Shown piece after piece: positions 1 through 5,202 of a DNA stretch of 7,919 nucleotides (positions are counted from its first letter, which is position 1; each line of letters starts with the position of its first letter). This DNA is from Candidatus Omnitrophota bacterium (GTDB taxonomy: Bacteria > Omnitrophota > Gorgyraeia > 2-01-FULL-45-10): the NCBI GenBank assembly GCA_026387165.1, contig JAPLMG010000084.1:1-7919 (forward strand), in the 5' to 3' direction. The notes under the pieces are model-generated. The model searched no databases and had not been told where the DNA came from. It saw only the letters and a program-made list of their open reading frames with translations. The translations under genes were made by a program, and so were the position numbers.

Positions 1-188
<188 letters not shown>

Positions 189-260
189 AATATCTGAAGA
201 ATTCCGTCCTTGGCTTATTCCCGCATTCTGTTTCGCCCTTCAATGCGCAATAGCCGGTTG

Positions 261-290
261 GGCTACGCAGGAATAAATTCCTACGAAGCC
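261..290 (-). repeat. Imperfect 30-nt palindrome in the rrn leader
   Basis: The arms are GGCT/AGCC outermost, then CG/CG, then AGGAAT/ATTCCT around a 2-nt centre, with single mismatches between blocks. It would fold as a long hairpin in the precursor rRNA about 75 nt before the mature 16S end. It may be a processing or leader-folding element. There is no U-tract after it, so it is not read as a terminator. Confidence 0.5.
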
Positions 291-317
291 ATACCCGAAT
301 TTTACGATTTGAATGGC

Positions 318-345
318 ATAGTAGAAGCGAGCACTTGATCGGCAA
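318..345 (-). promoter_or_regulatory. Weak candidate second rrn promoter (P2)
   Basis: TTGCCG (340-345) and TACTAT (318-323) are separated by 16 nt on the minus strand, each matching sigma70 consensus at 4 of 6 positions. The interest is position: it lies after both terminator hairpins and boxA, so it could transcribe 16S without passing them. The match is weak and could be chance. Confidence 0.25.
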
Positions 346-360
346 AAACTAAACTCGTCT

Positions 361-373
361 ATTTGAAAGAACA
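361..373 (-). promoter_or_regulatory. boxA-like rRNA antitermination site
   Basis: Minus-strand TGTTCTTTCAAAT closely resembles bacterial rrn boxA (E. coli TGCTCTTTAACA; the Bacillus form TGTTCTTTGAAA differs at one position over 12). In known rrn operons the NusB/NusE complex binds this RNA and makes polymerase resistant to termination inside rRNA. Its place in the leader, ~175 nt before 16S, is as expected. It lies downstream of the two terminator hairpins, so it could not protect against them. Confidence 0.6.
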
Positions 374-377
374 GACT

Positions 378-399
378 AAAAAACCCGTCCAGGGGACGG
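378..399 (-). terminator. Intrinsic terminator hairpin 2 in rrn leader
   Basis: The minus strand has CCGTCC, a CCT loop and GGACGG (stem 385-390 / 394-399), then G and six T's (378-383). The flanks can extend the stem as CTAAA/TTTAG across the U-tract. It is compact and GC-rich, the typical form of a Rho-independent terminator. It lies between the strong promoter at 560-587 and 16S. Confidence 0.65.
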
Positions 400-410
400 A
401 TTTAGACAAT

Positions 411-433
411 AAAAAAGACGTCAGAGACGTCTT
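411..433 (-). terminator. Intrinsic terminator hairpin 1 in rrn leader
   Basis: The minus strand has AAGACGTC, a TCT loop and GACGTCTT (426-433 / 415-422), followed by four more T's (411-414), so six T's in a row end the element. The 8-bp stem is perfect. It sits about 120-140 nt after the predicted start of the rrn promoter, in tandem with a second hairpin 12 nt further on. The 5' arm can pair instead with 526-534. Confidence 0.65.
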
Positions 434-553
434 AATATTTCATCCTCTGCTGCTTTATGTATTCCAAATTTTTAAGGTGAAGTAATGATAACTTCTCCTC
501 CTTGCGAAGCTGTTATCCACGCTCTTTAAGACGTGCAATCAGTTCTATCGCGA
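411..553 (-). ncRNA. Structured rrn leader RNA or small RNA ending at tandem terminators
   Basis: The transcript expected from the promoter at 560-587 starts near 553 and meets the first terminator about 120 nt later. It holds a hairpin with GATAAC/GTTATC ends (487-492 / 512-517) and an inner CTTC/GGAG helix whose apical part carries an AAGGAGGAG purine run. A 9-nt segment, minus ACGTCTTAA (526-534), is perfectly complementary to TTAAGACGT (427-435), which contains most of the terminator's 5' arm. That suggests a switch between a long-range helix and termination. I do not recognise a known RNA family. It may be an attenuating leader for 16S or a free small RNA. Confidence 0.4.
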
Positions 554-559
554 GGTACG

Positions 560-587
560 AGTATATCATTTTTGCGAATTTTGTCAA
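560..587 (-). promoter_or_regulatory. Strong sigma70 promoter facing 16S
   Basis: TTGACA (582-587) is a perfect -35, followed by a 16-nt spacer and TATACT (560-565); the start is expected near 553. Upstream bases are A/T-rich, as in an UP element (minus AATAAAAGTGAAATAATG). This is the best rRNA-type promoter in the gap. The rest of the gap, 588-708, contains only A/T-rich sequence after tyrS with no clear terminator or gene. Confidence 0.8.
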
Positions 588-708
588 GCATTATTTCACT
601 TTTATTCTCAATAGGCAGAGACGTGGAATTTTTACTACGAAACGGCAGAAAATTTTAATTTTTTTAGAGTCCGCAATTTGGGTCCCATCCAATGTCACCC
701 GTAAAAAT

Positions 709-1917
709 TTATCTATTCTTTTTAATTATAATTTTGGCGAACTTCTTGCCAAGCCGTATCTTATATTCCCTATCCGCTTCTAAAATCAAATTAGGGCTAC
801 TTACCTTAGCACAATCTACTTCAACAGCGCCCTCAAAAATTTTGCGTTTTACTTCGCCTTTACTGAGCTTCAATATACTAGCGCTGACAGAGACAACATT
901 CATGTCGATTGTGTCATACATCTCCTGTAGAGGTACGTCTTCTGGAAAACCTTTGTCTTTGAATGCCCTGTCGAACTCCTCGGCCTGTTTTGCAGCCTCT
1001 TTATCGCCGTGATATTGGGTGACGATCATCTTAGCGAGATTTATCTTTGCGGCTTTGGGATGCAATTTACCGCCGGCAACATCAGATTTTATTTTGGCGG
1101 TATCATCGTCCGTCAAAAGTTCATAATATTTATACATAAGTTCATCCGATACCGACATGATCTTGCCAAACATATCTTTAGCGCTCTCATTGATACCGAC
1201 ATAATTTCCGAGAGACTTCGACATCTTATTAACACCGTCCAGCCCCTCGAGAAGCGGCATAGTTAAGACCACCTGCGCCTCCTGGCCATAACGCTCCTGT
1301 ATCGTGCGCCCCATAAGCATGTTAAATTTCTGATCACTTCCACCAAGCTCAATATCCGATTTTAACTCCACGGAATCATAAGATTGAAATAAAGGATATA
1401 AAAATTCCAGGAAGCTGATATCCTGGCCCGCTTTGTACCTGTTAGAAAAATCATCTCTTTCAAGGACGCGTGCCACAGTTTGTTTCCCTGCAAGCTCCGC
1501 CATCTGATAAGGGGTCATCTTATCAAACCATTTCGAATTAAATATTATTTTAAGACGTTTTATATCCAGGACCTTTGAAACCTGCTTCTCGTAAGTCTTC
1601 GCATTCTCTCCGATCTCTTCCCTTGTAAGACGAGGCCTTGTTTTTGACTGGCCGGTTGGATCGCCGACAAGACCTGTAAAGTCTCCTATCAAAAAGACTA
1701 CTTCATGCCCCAAATCCTGAAAATGGCGCATCTTCCTTAATAATACCGTATGTCCGAGATGAATATCCGGTGCGGTGGGATCGAAACCGGCTTTTATAAC
1801 GAGCGGCTTGTTGGTTTTGATGGCGCGCTCAAGTTTCTTCTTAAGCTCCTCAAGCTGTATTATTTCAACGGTGCCGCGCTTTATGAGCTCCAGCTGTTTA
1901 TCTAAATTCTTTTCCAT
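709..1917 (-). CDS. tyrS: Tyrosyl-tRNA synthetase
   Basis: This cytoplasmic class I aminoacyl-tRNA synthetase charges tRNA-Tyr with tyrosine using ATP. The 402-residue length is typical. The HIGH signature is HLGH (53-56) within a KAGFDPTAPDIHLGH context; the GDFTGLVGDPTG block is near 78-89; ELGGSDQKFN (190-199) lies in the tyrosine/tRNA region; and the second signature is KMSKS (231-235), all intact. Residues ~338-402 form the C-terminal S4 RNA-binding domain that contacts the tRNA. The FDPTAPDIHLGH wording fits the TyrZ-like bacterial branch. The start is ATG at 1917. An in-frame extension to 2052 would translate a repeat and the previous gene's terminator, so it is rejected. No Shine-Dalgarno is visible, and a promoter ends ~18 nt before the ATG, so the message is nearly leaderless. 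No intrinsic terminator is seen after the stop; the rrn promoter starts ~120 nt downstream. Confidence 0.96.
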   Translation of the reverse strand: MEKNLDKQLELIKRGTVEIIQLEELKKKLERAIKTNKPLVIKAGFDPTAPDIHLGHTVLLRKMRHFQDLGHEVVFLIGDFTGLVGDPTGQSKTRPRLTREEIGENAKTYEKQVSKVLDIKRLKIIFNSKWFDKMTPYQMAELAGKQTVARVLERDDFSNRYKAGQDISFLEFLYPLFQSYDSVELKSDIELGGSDQKFNMLMGRTIQERYGQEAQVVLTMPLLEGLDGVNKMSKSLGNYVGINESAKDMFGKIMSVSDELMYKYYELLTDDDTAKIKSDVAGGKLHPKAAKINLAKMIVTQYHGDKEAAKQAEEFDRAFKDKGFPEDVPLQEMYDTIDMNVVSVSASILKLSKGEVKRKIFEGAVEVDCAKVSSPNLILEADREYKIRLGKKFAKIIIKKNR

Positions 1918-1935
1918 ATTTGAGTATTTTACCAA

Positions 1936-1965
1936 ATTATATCCGCCTTCGCAATCAATAGTTAA
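1936..1965 (-). promoter_or_regulatory. Candidate tyrS promoter overlapping the palindromic repeat
   Basis: TATAAT (1936-1941) is a perfect -10; TTAACT (1960-1965), 18 nt upstream, is a plausible -35. Predicted start is near 1929, giving a leader of about 12 nt before the tyrS ATG. The -35 and spacer lie inside a 66-bp dispersed repeat, and the -10 is formed at the repeat's boundary. Confidence 0.55.
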
Positions 1966-2006
1966 TATAACATATGCTTCGGCGGATTGTTTGCCGCTAT
2001 CAAACA
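1941..2006 (-). repeat. 66-bp palindromic dispersed repeat, copy 1
   Basis: The element shares sequence and length (66 bp) with 7502-7567. On the minus strand it begins TGTTTGA, has a GGCAAA block, then AATCCGCCGAAGC, a variable ~20-nt centre and GCGAAGGCGGAT. The outer arms ATCCGCC/GGCGGAT pair, giving a hairpin around the variable centre. A second short inverted repeat, TTGTTTG/CAAACAA, lies at the other end. It sits just after the U-tract of the terminator at 2015-2049 and just before tyrS. It has no coding capacity and looks like a REP- or MITE-like dispersed unit. Confidence 0.7.
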
Positions 2007-2014
2007 ACAGTCCA

Positions 2015-2049
2015 CAAAAAAGGCGTAGCGGAACCGATCCGCTACGCCT
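2015..2049 (-). terminator. Strong Rho-independent terminator after the repeat-protein gene
   Basis: A perfect 12-bp stem, minus AGGCGTAGCGGA / TCCGCTACGCCT (2038-2049 / 2021-2032), has a 5-nt loop and is followed by a run of T's. It lies 23 nt after the stop of the gene at 2072-3067 and isolates it from tyrS. Confidence 0.9.
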
Positions 2050-2071
2050 CAATACAGTTCCTGTACGATTA

Positions 2072-3067
2072 TTATTTATTTTCCTTATCCTCCGACCCCT
2101 CTAACGCTTTTAGCATATCTTTTCTCCTCTCACTAATCCTCCGCTTCATCGTCTGATCATTTGCTTCATGAGCTTTTACCTTAGCGTTATTTTTGGCAGC
2201 TACATTAGCGACATCAATATTTTCCTCGCTTTTCGTAACAGTTACCCGCATGCTGATTGCTGCATTAGCCACGCTATCAGCATGATTAATTGGTCGAAGT
2301 TTTTGCAAATCTAAGATATTAACCGGATTGGCCTGTTCCGGCCCCGGATTCGACCTGGTATCCATCGGCACATCTTTGACCTTTCCCTGGCCATCAAAAA
2401 TAATTTCTTCTACAAGCATTCCTTTGTCAAATATGTACTTCTCAGATAGCTGTCCCTTATTTGCAAATATGGTCAGGCTCAAGATCTCGTCGCCCTTAAA
2501 GTCAACCAGAGGAGCGTGTGCGTCATTCTTGTCTCCTTTTTGTATATTCCATACACTCTCCTCAGCAAGAACTCCGTCATCAAACGCATATTGCACTGCC
2601 GGATTCCACTTAGCAGTGAAGACGGTCAGGCTCTGAATCTTGCTGTCTTCATACTTAACAAGAGGAGCGTGTGCGTCATTCTTGTCTCCTTTTTCCACGT
2701 CGTAGTGCAGGGTATAGTCAAGCCTGCCGATCCCATCGAAAACATACTTATCCGACGTCTTCCCGTCGACACTAAAGGCGGTCAAGCTAACCACTCTTCC
2801 ATCTATCGTTTCAACAATAGGAGCGCGTGCTTCCTTCTTATTTAACTGTTTCTGGAGCAATTCTGAATTTACTTCCTGAATACTATTTTTCACCGAAACA
2901 ATATTTTCAACGACTTTTTTGCCAGCGATAACCTGGCCTATCGATTTCCCGGGCACATTGTAAACAGCTCCGCCGTTTTCCTTGCAAAGCTCGGCACCTT
3001 CCGCATAACATGCGCCGGTGAACAAAAACACCAAGACAGCTACCACCACACCATACTTTAGCTTCAT
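2072..3067 (-). CDS. Secreted protein with three ~51-residue repeats, unknown function
   Basis: I do not recognise the family. The 331-residue product begins with a signal peptide (KLKY, then a hydrophobic stretch to about residue 19) with a likely cut after ACYA, residue 22. The cysteine at 20 lacks a good lipobox, so a lipoprotein is unlikely. Residues ~80-230 hold three repeats, each opening with A-x-A-P-[IL]-V (80, 132, 183) and continuing with a SLTxF strand, a KYxFD turn and an acidic tail; the first two end in KGDKND. The short strands ending in Y/F-x-FD-x-G-x-L recall MORN_2 or YD-type beta repeats, which is only a resemblance. Residues 240-331 are polar, with a strongly charged helix at 295-331. 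The start at 3067 has an excellent GGGGAGG site 6 nt upstream; an upstream in-frame ATG at 3103 has none. The gene stands alone between two strong terminators. Confidence 0.8.
   Translation of the reverse strand: MKLKYGVVVAVLVFLFTGACYAEGAELCKENGGAVYNVPGKSIGQVIAGKKVVENIVSVKNSIQEVNSELLQKQLNKKEARAPIVETIDGRVVSLTAFSVDGKTSDKYVFDGIGRLDYTLHYDVEKGDKNDAHAPLVKYEDSKIQSLTVFTAKWNPAVQYAFDDGVLAEESVWNIQKGDKNDAHAPLVDFKGDEILSLTIFANKGQLSEKYIFDKGMLVEEIIFDGQGKVKDVPMDTRSNPGPEQANPVNILDLQKLRPINHADSVANAAISMRVTVTKSEENIDVANVAAKNNAKVKAHEANDQTMKRRISERRKDMLKALEGSEDKENK
2508..2694 (-). repeat. Exact 34-bp direct repeat inside the secreted-protein gene
   Basis: Bases 2508-2541 and 2661-2694 are identical over 34 bp, 153 bp (51 codons) apart; a diverged third copy starts near 2817. 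They encode the KGDKNDAHAPLV junction between repeat units. Identity at the DNA level, including third positions, points to recent duplication or gene conversion within the gene. Confidence 0.9.
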
Positions 3068-3107
3068 GACGCACCTCCCCTTTTTAAACTCCTTTAAAAT
3101 CATTCGA

Positions 3108-3133
3108 TAAAAATTGGGCAGGACACCCTGCCC
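3108..3133 (-). terminator. Rho-independent terminator after the sigma/FecR operon
   Basis: The minus strand has GGGCAGG, a GTGT loop and CCTGCCC (3127-3133 / 3116-3122), followed by AATTTTTA. It lies ~44 nt after the FecR stop and 41 nt before the next gene's start. A TATACT hexamer at 3140-3145 lies just upstream of it but lacks a good -35. Confidence 0.85.
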
Positions 3134-3176
3134 CTCATTAGTATAATCCCTTCAAGGTGTGAAATATTTCAAATAT

Positions 3177-4481
3177 TTATTTTAATAATTTTTCGAGTCC
3201 TGCCAAAGCCTCTTCGGCTTCGGGGCTTTCCGGATAGTCGGACAGTATCTTTCCGTACGCCTCTTTGGCCTTCTGGCGATCCTTTAAGGCATCCTCATAA
3301 ATAACGGCTATTGCACACTGTGCCATACTGGCAAGATTGGAATGCGGATAACGCGAAACCACCCTGCTGAATGTTTCGATCGCTTTCTCATGCTCGTTCA
3401 GGTATTCATAATAAGCGCCGATGAACAATAGCAGCTGAACATCATATTTTGGATTTGAATACCCGTTAACAATTCCCTCAAATTCCTTTATGCTGTTAAG
3501 ATGATCCTCTTTCGAACCTTCCTTTACGGCATGGCTGAACTGCCTGGCTATTTGTTCGATCTTCGCGGGTAAAAAGGACGGCTTCTCGGCTGATATATAA
3601 AGAGGGGTATATGACAAAAGCTCGCGCGTGCGCCCTCTTCCCGTACTTATCAATAAAGCAACCTGCTGTTTTTCGCCTATGCGGTATAGCTCCTCGAGCT
3701 CTCTGAGATCGTCCTCCAGAAGCACAACCGGTCTTTCCGGAGCAGCATATTTGTTAACCACTGTTTTTTCTCCCGCCTCGACCGTGACCGTATCCGCAGG
3801 AATAAGGCCATCCAATTTTATCGATGTTACCCTGACGGCTCCGTCTAATACGCTGACCCTTGTCCTTGATAGTTCAGGTATGGATTCGACCATGAACTCT
3901 GTCCCCAGGGCTACGGCCTGGGCTTCGGGCGTGCATATCTCAAAGGGTTCTCTCGTGCCGTTATGCCTTTTATCCGTAAATACCTTGCCCTTGGCTAACT
4001 CATATATCGTTTTCTTAGGAATGGCTCTTGAACCTGCCAGCGCCAGCTTTATCTCGGTATTGGCTCTCATTCTTATATGGTACAGATTTGGAATGGTCAG
4101 ATCCGCCCCGCCGTCCGAGAACGTTTTGACTATGTCATCCTTGCCAATCCTGGCCCTGCCGTTTTCAAACATGACCCATTCGTTCCTGGCGGACTTGTAT
4201 ATCTTGACAGTGCCTGTAGCATTGCATACATAGGGATTTAACGCCGCGAACATGTAGTTATAGACAATGAATAGGACCGATAGGGCGGCAGCGGCACCGA
4301 CAAGCCTGCGGGATTCTTTCGAGAAGATATAATGAACGATCTTTTTCTTCTCTTCTGTTACGCCATAAAGCCTGGCTATAAACTCCCGCCTCTTCCCGTC
4401 CGATAACTTATATTCGGGAGGACCATTAAGAAGCCTCTTTATTTTTTCCTGGATCATGAATTCTTCTTTTTTCCGTTCCAT
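3177..4481 (-). CDS. FecR-domain membrane protein with C-terminal TPR repeats; probable anti-sigma partner
   Basis: The 434-residue protein has a cytoplasmic charged segment (1-58), one membrane helix (about 59-81), a FecR domain (about 88-245) and a C-terminal helical part with at least two TPR-like units (about 349-381 and 386-420; LLFIGAYYEYLNEHEKAIETF is the clearest, followed by a second helix pair). The FecR signature is TPEAQAVALGTEFMVE (184-199) followed by VSVLDGAVRV (209-218). In the FecI/FecR family such proteins span the inner membrane and control a partner sigma factor from a periplasmic signal. The N-terminal segment has no cysteine zinc motif, so it is not a ZAS-type anti-sigma. 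The start at ATG 4481 has GAGG 8 nt upstream; a TTG at 4499 abutting the sigma stop is possible but less likely. It lies 18 nt after the sigma gene, clearly in the same operon. Confidence 0.85.
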   Translation of the reverse strand: MERKKEEFMIQEKIKRLLNGPPEYKLSDGKRREFIARLYGVTEEKKKIVHYIFSKESRRLVGAAAALSVLFIVYNYMFAALNPYVCNATGTVKIYKSARNEWVMFENGRARIGKDDIVKTFSDGGADLTIPNLYHIRMRANTEIKLALAGSRAIPKKTIYELAKGKVFTDKRHNGTREPFEICTPEAQAVALGTEFMVESIPELSRTRVSVLDGAVRVTSIKLDGLIPADTVTVEAGEKTVVNKYAAPERPVVLLEDDLRELEELYRIGEKQQVALLISTGRGRTRELLSYTPLYISAEKPSFLPAKIEQIARQFSHAVKEGSKEDHLNSIKEFEGIVNGYSNPKYDVQLLLFIGAYYEYLNEHEKAIETFSRVVSRYPHSNLASMAQCAIAVIYEDALKDRQKAKEAYGKILSDYPESPEAEEALAGLEKLLK

Positions 4482-4499
4482 ATTTGGAGCCTCACGCAA

Positions 4500-5096
4500 T
4501 CAGAATTTAATATCGTATCTTTTAAGCGCCTCATAAAGCGCTTTTCTCGCGCGCCTTAGCCTGGTCCCTACCGTTATGGGGTTGATTCCCAGCGTTTTTG
4601 CCGCCTCCTTGTAGTTGAGGCCTTCGATATCGCATAGCAGTAAAACACTCTTATATTTCTCATCCATCGCATCGACTATCTTGTATATGAGCTCTTTGAA
4701 TTCATTTTCTCTCGCGGCATAGTCGGGCCTCGTCTTCTCATCTGACACAAAATCCGCTAATTTGATCTTACCGTCCTCTGACATTATGGGCTCGTCCAGA
4801 GATACCTCCGTACGGTATCTTTTCTTCCGCAGTTCCTTTTTAGCGCAATTGGTGGCTATAGTATAAAGCCAGGACAGAAATTTGCTCTTTTCCTCATAGA
4901 AAGCGATATTGTTATAAACGCTTAAAAATGTTTCTACTGTCAGGTCCTCGGCAAGATGGTAATCGTGCGTATACCTGTACAGATAACCAAGGATTCTATT
5001 CTTGTATCTGTCAAAGAGCTCCGTAAAGGCCTGTTTGTCTTTCTTCCTGGCCCTGGCTACTAATTCTTCATCGGAGGGATGTAGCATATGATCCAT
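4500..5096 (-). CDS. ECF-type RNA polymerase sigma-70 factor
   Basis: The 198-residue length and two-domain layout are typical of extracytoplasmic-function sigma factors. Region 2 (about 24-93) includes the core-binding and -10-melting segment DLTVETFLSVY (51-61) and FLSWLYTIATNCAKKELRK (73-91). Region 4 (about 138-193) ends in a helix-turn-helix, NYKEAAKTLGINPITVGTRL (161-180), then RRARKAL, for -35 recognition. A linker of ~45 residues joins them, with no sigma-1 or sigma-3 domain. The gene is followed 18 nt later by a FecR-domain protein, its likely regulator. The start is ATG 5096 with GAGGGG 9 nt upstream; the longer TTG start at 5105 would touch that site directly. The stop is TGA. The regulon cannot be told from this window. 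Confidence 0.92.
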   Translation of the reverse strand: MDHMLHPSDEELVARARKKDKQAFTELFDRYKNRILGYLYRYTHDYHLAEDLTVETFLSVYNNIAFYEEKSKFLSWLYTIATNCAKKELRKKRYRTEVSLDEPIMSEDGKIKLADFVSDEKTRPDYAARENEFKELIYKIVDAMDEKYKSVLLLCDIEGLNYKEAAKTLGINPITVGTRLRRARKALYEALKRYDIKF

Positions 5097-5154
5097 TAAA
5101 GGCAACCCCTCTACTATTATAATCCTTTTAACACGCTAAATAATTCAACTCAAG

Positions 5155-5163
5155 ATTATATCA
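5155..5163 (-). promoter_or_regulatory. Candidate extended -10 promoter of the sigma/FecR operon
   Basis: Minus TGATATAAT is a perfect extended -10 (TGnTATAAT) with no good -35, giving a start near 5148 and a leader of ~50 nt. A second TATAAT at 5116-5121 also lies upstream of the gene, but its start would fall at the ribosome site. No strong terminator separates the previous gene, so read-through from 5203 is also possible. Confidence 0.45.
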
Positions 5164-5202
5164 TAAACGGGGTTTGTTTTGGTGAAATAGCGGAATGATC
5201 GC

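Noticed and set aside
455..520. GTG-started 21-codon leader peptide (VDNSFA... with YHYF) in the rrn leader
   Set aside because: The ribosome site is poor and a translated attenuator peptide upstream of 16S has no precedent I can name; kept only as a note.
513..569. ATG-started 18-codon frame at the rrn promoter
   Set aside because: The ATG lies upstream of the predicted transcription start and overlaps the promoter spacer just upstream of the -10 box.
502..1012. Plus-strand open frames over the rrn promoter and the tyrS 3' end
   Set aside because: They overlap a consensus minus-strand promoter and conserved S4-domain codons, with no start signals.
709..2052. Longer tyrS frame starting at 2052
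   Set aside because: The extra 45 codons cross the terminator at 2015-2049 and the palindromic repeat and match nothing in tyrosyl-tRNA synthetases; the family N-terminus fits ATG 1917.
3628..4233. 201-codon plus-strand open frame
   Set aside because: It is fully antisense to the FecR-domain gene, has no ribosome site and its translation resembles no protein; it is a shadow frame.
4482..4499. TTG start for the FecR gene abutting the sigma stop
   Set aside because: ATG 4481 has GAGG at normal distance; the TTG has no ribosome site.
5097..5105. TTG start for the sigma gene
   Set aside because: GAGGGG touches this TTG directly but is 9 nt from ATG 5096.
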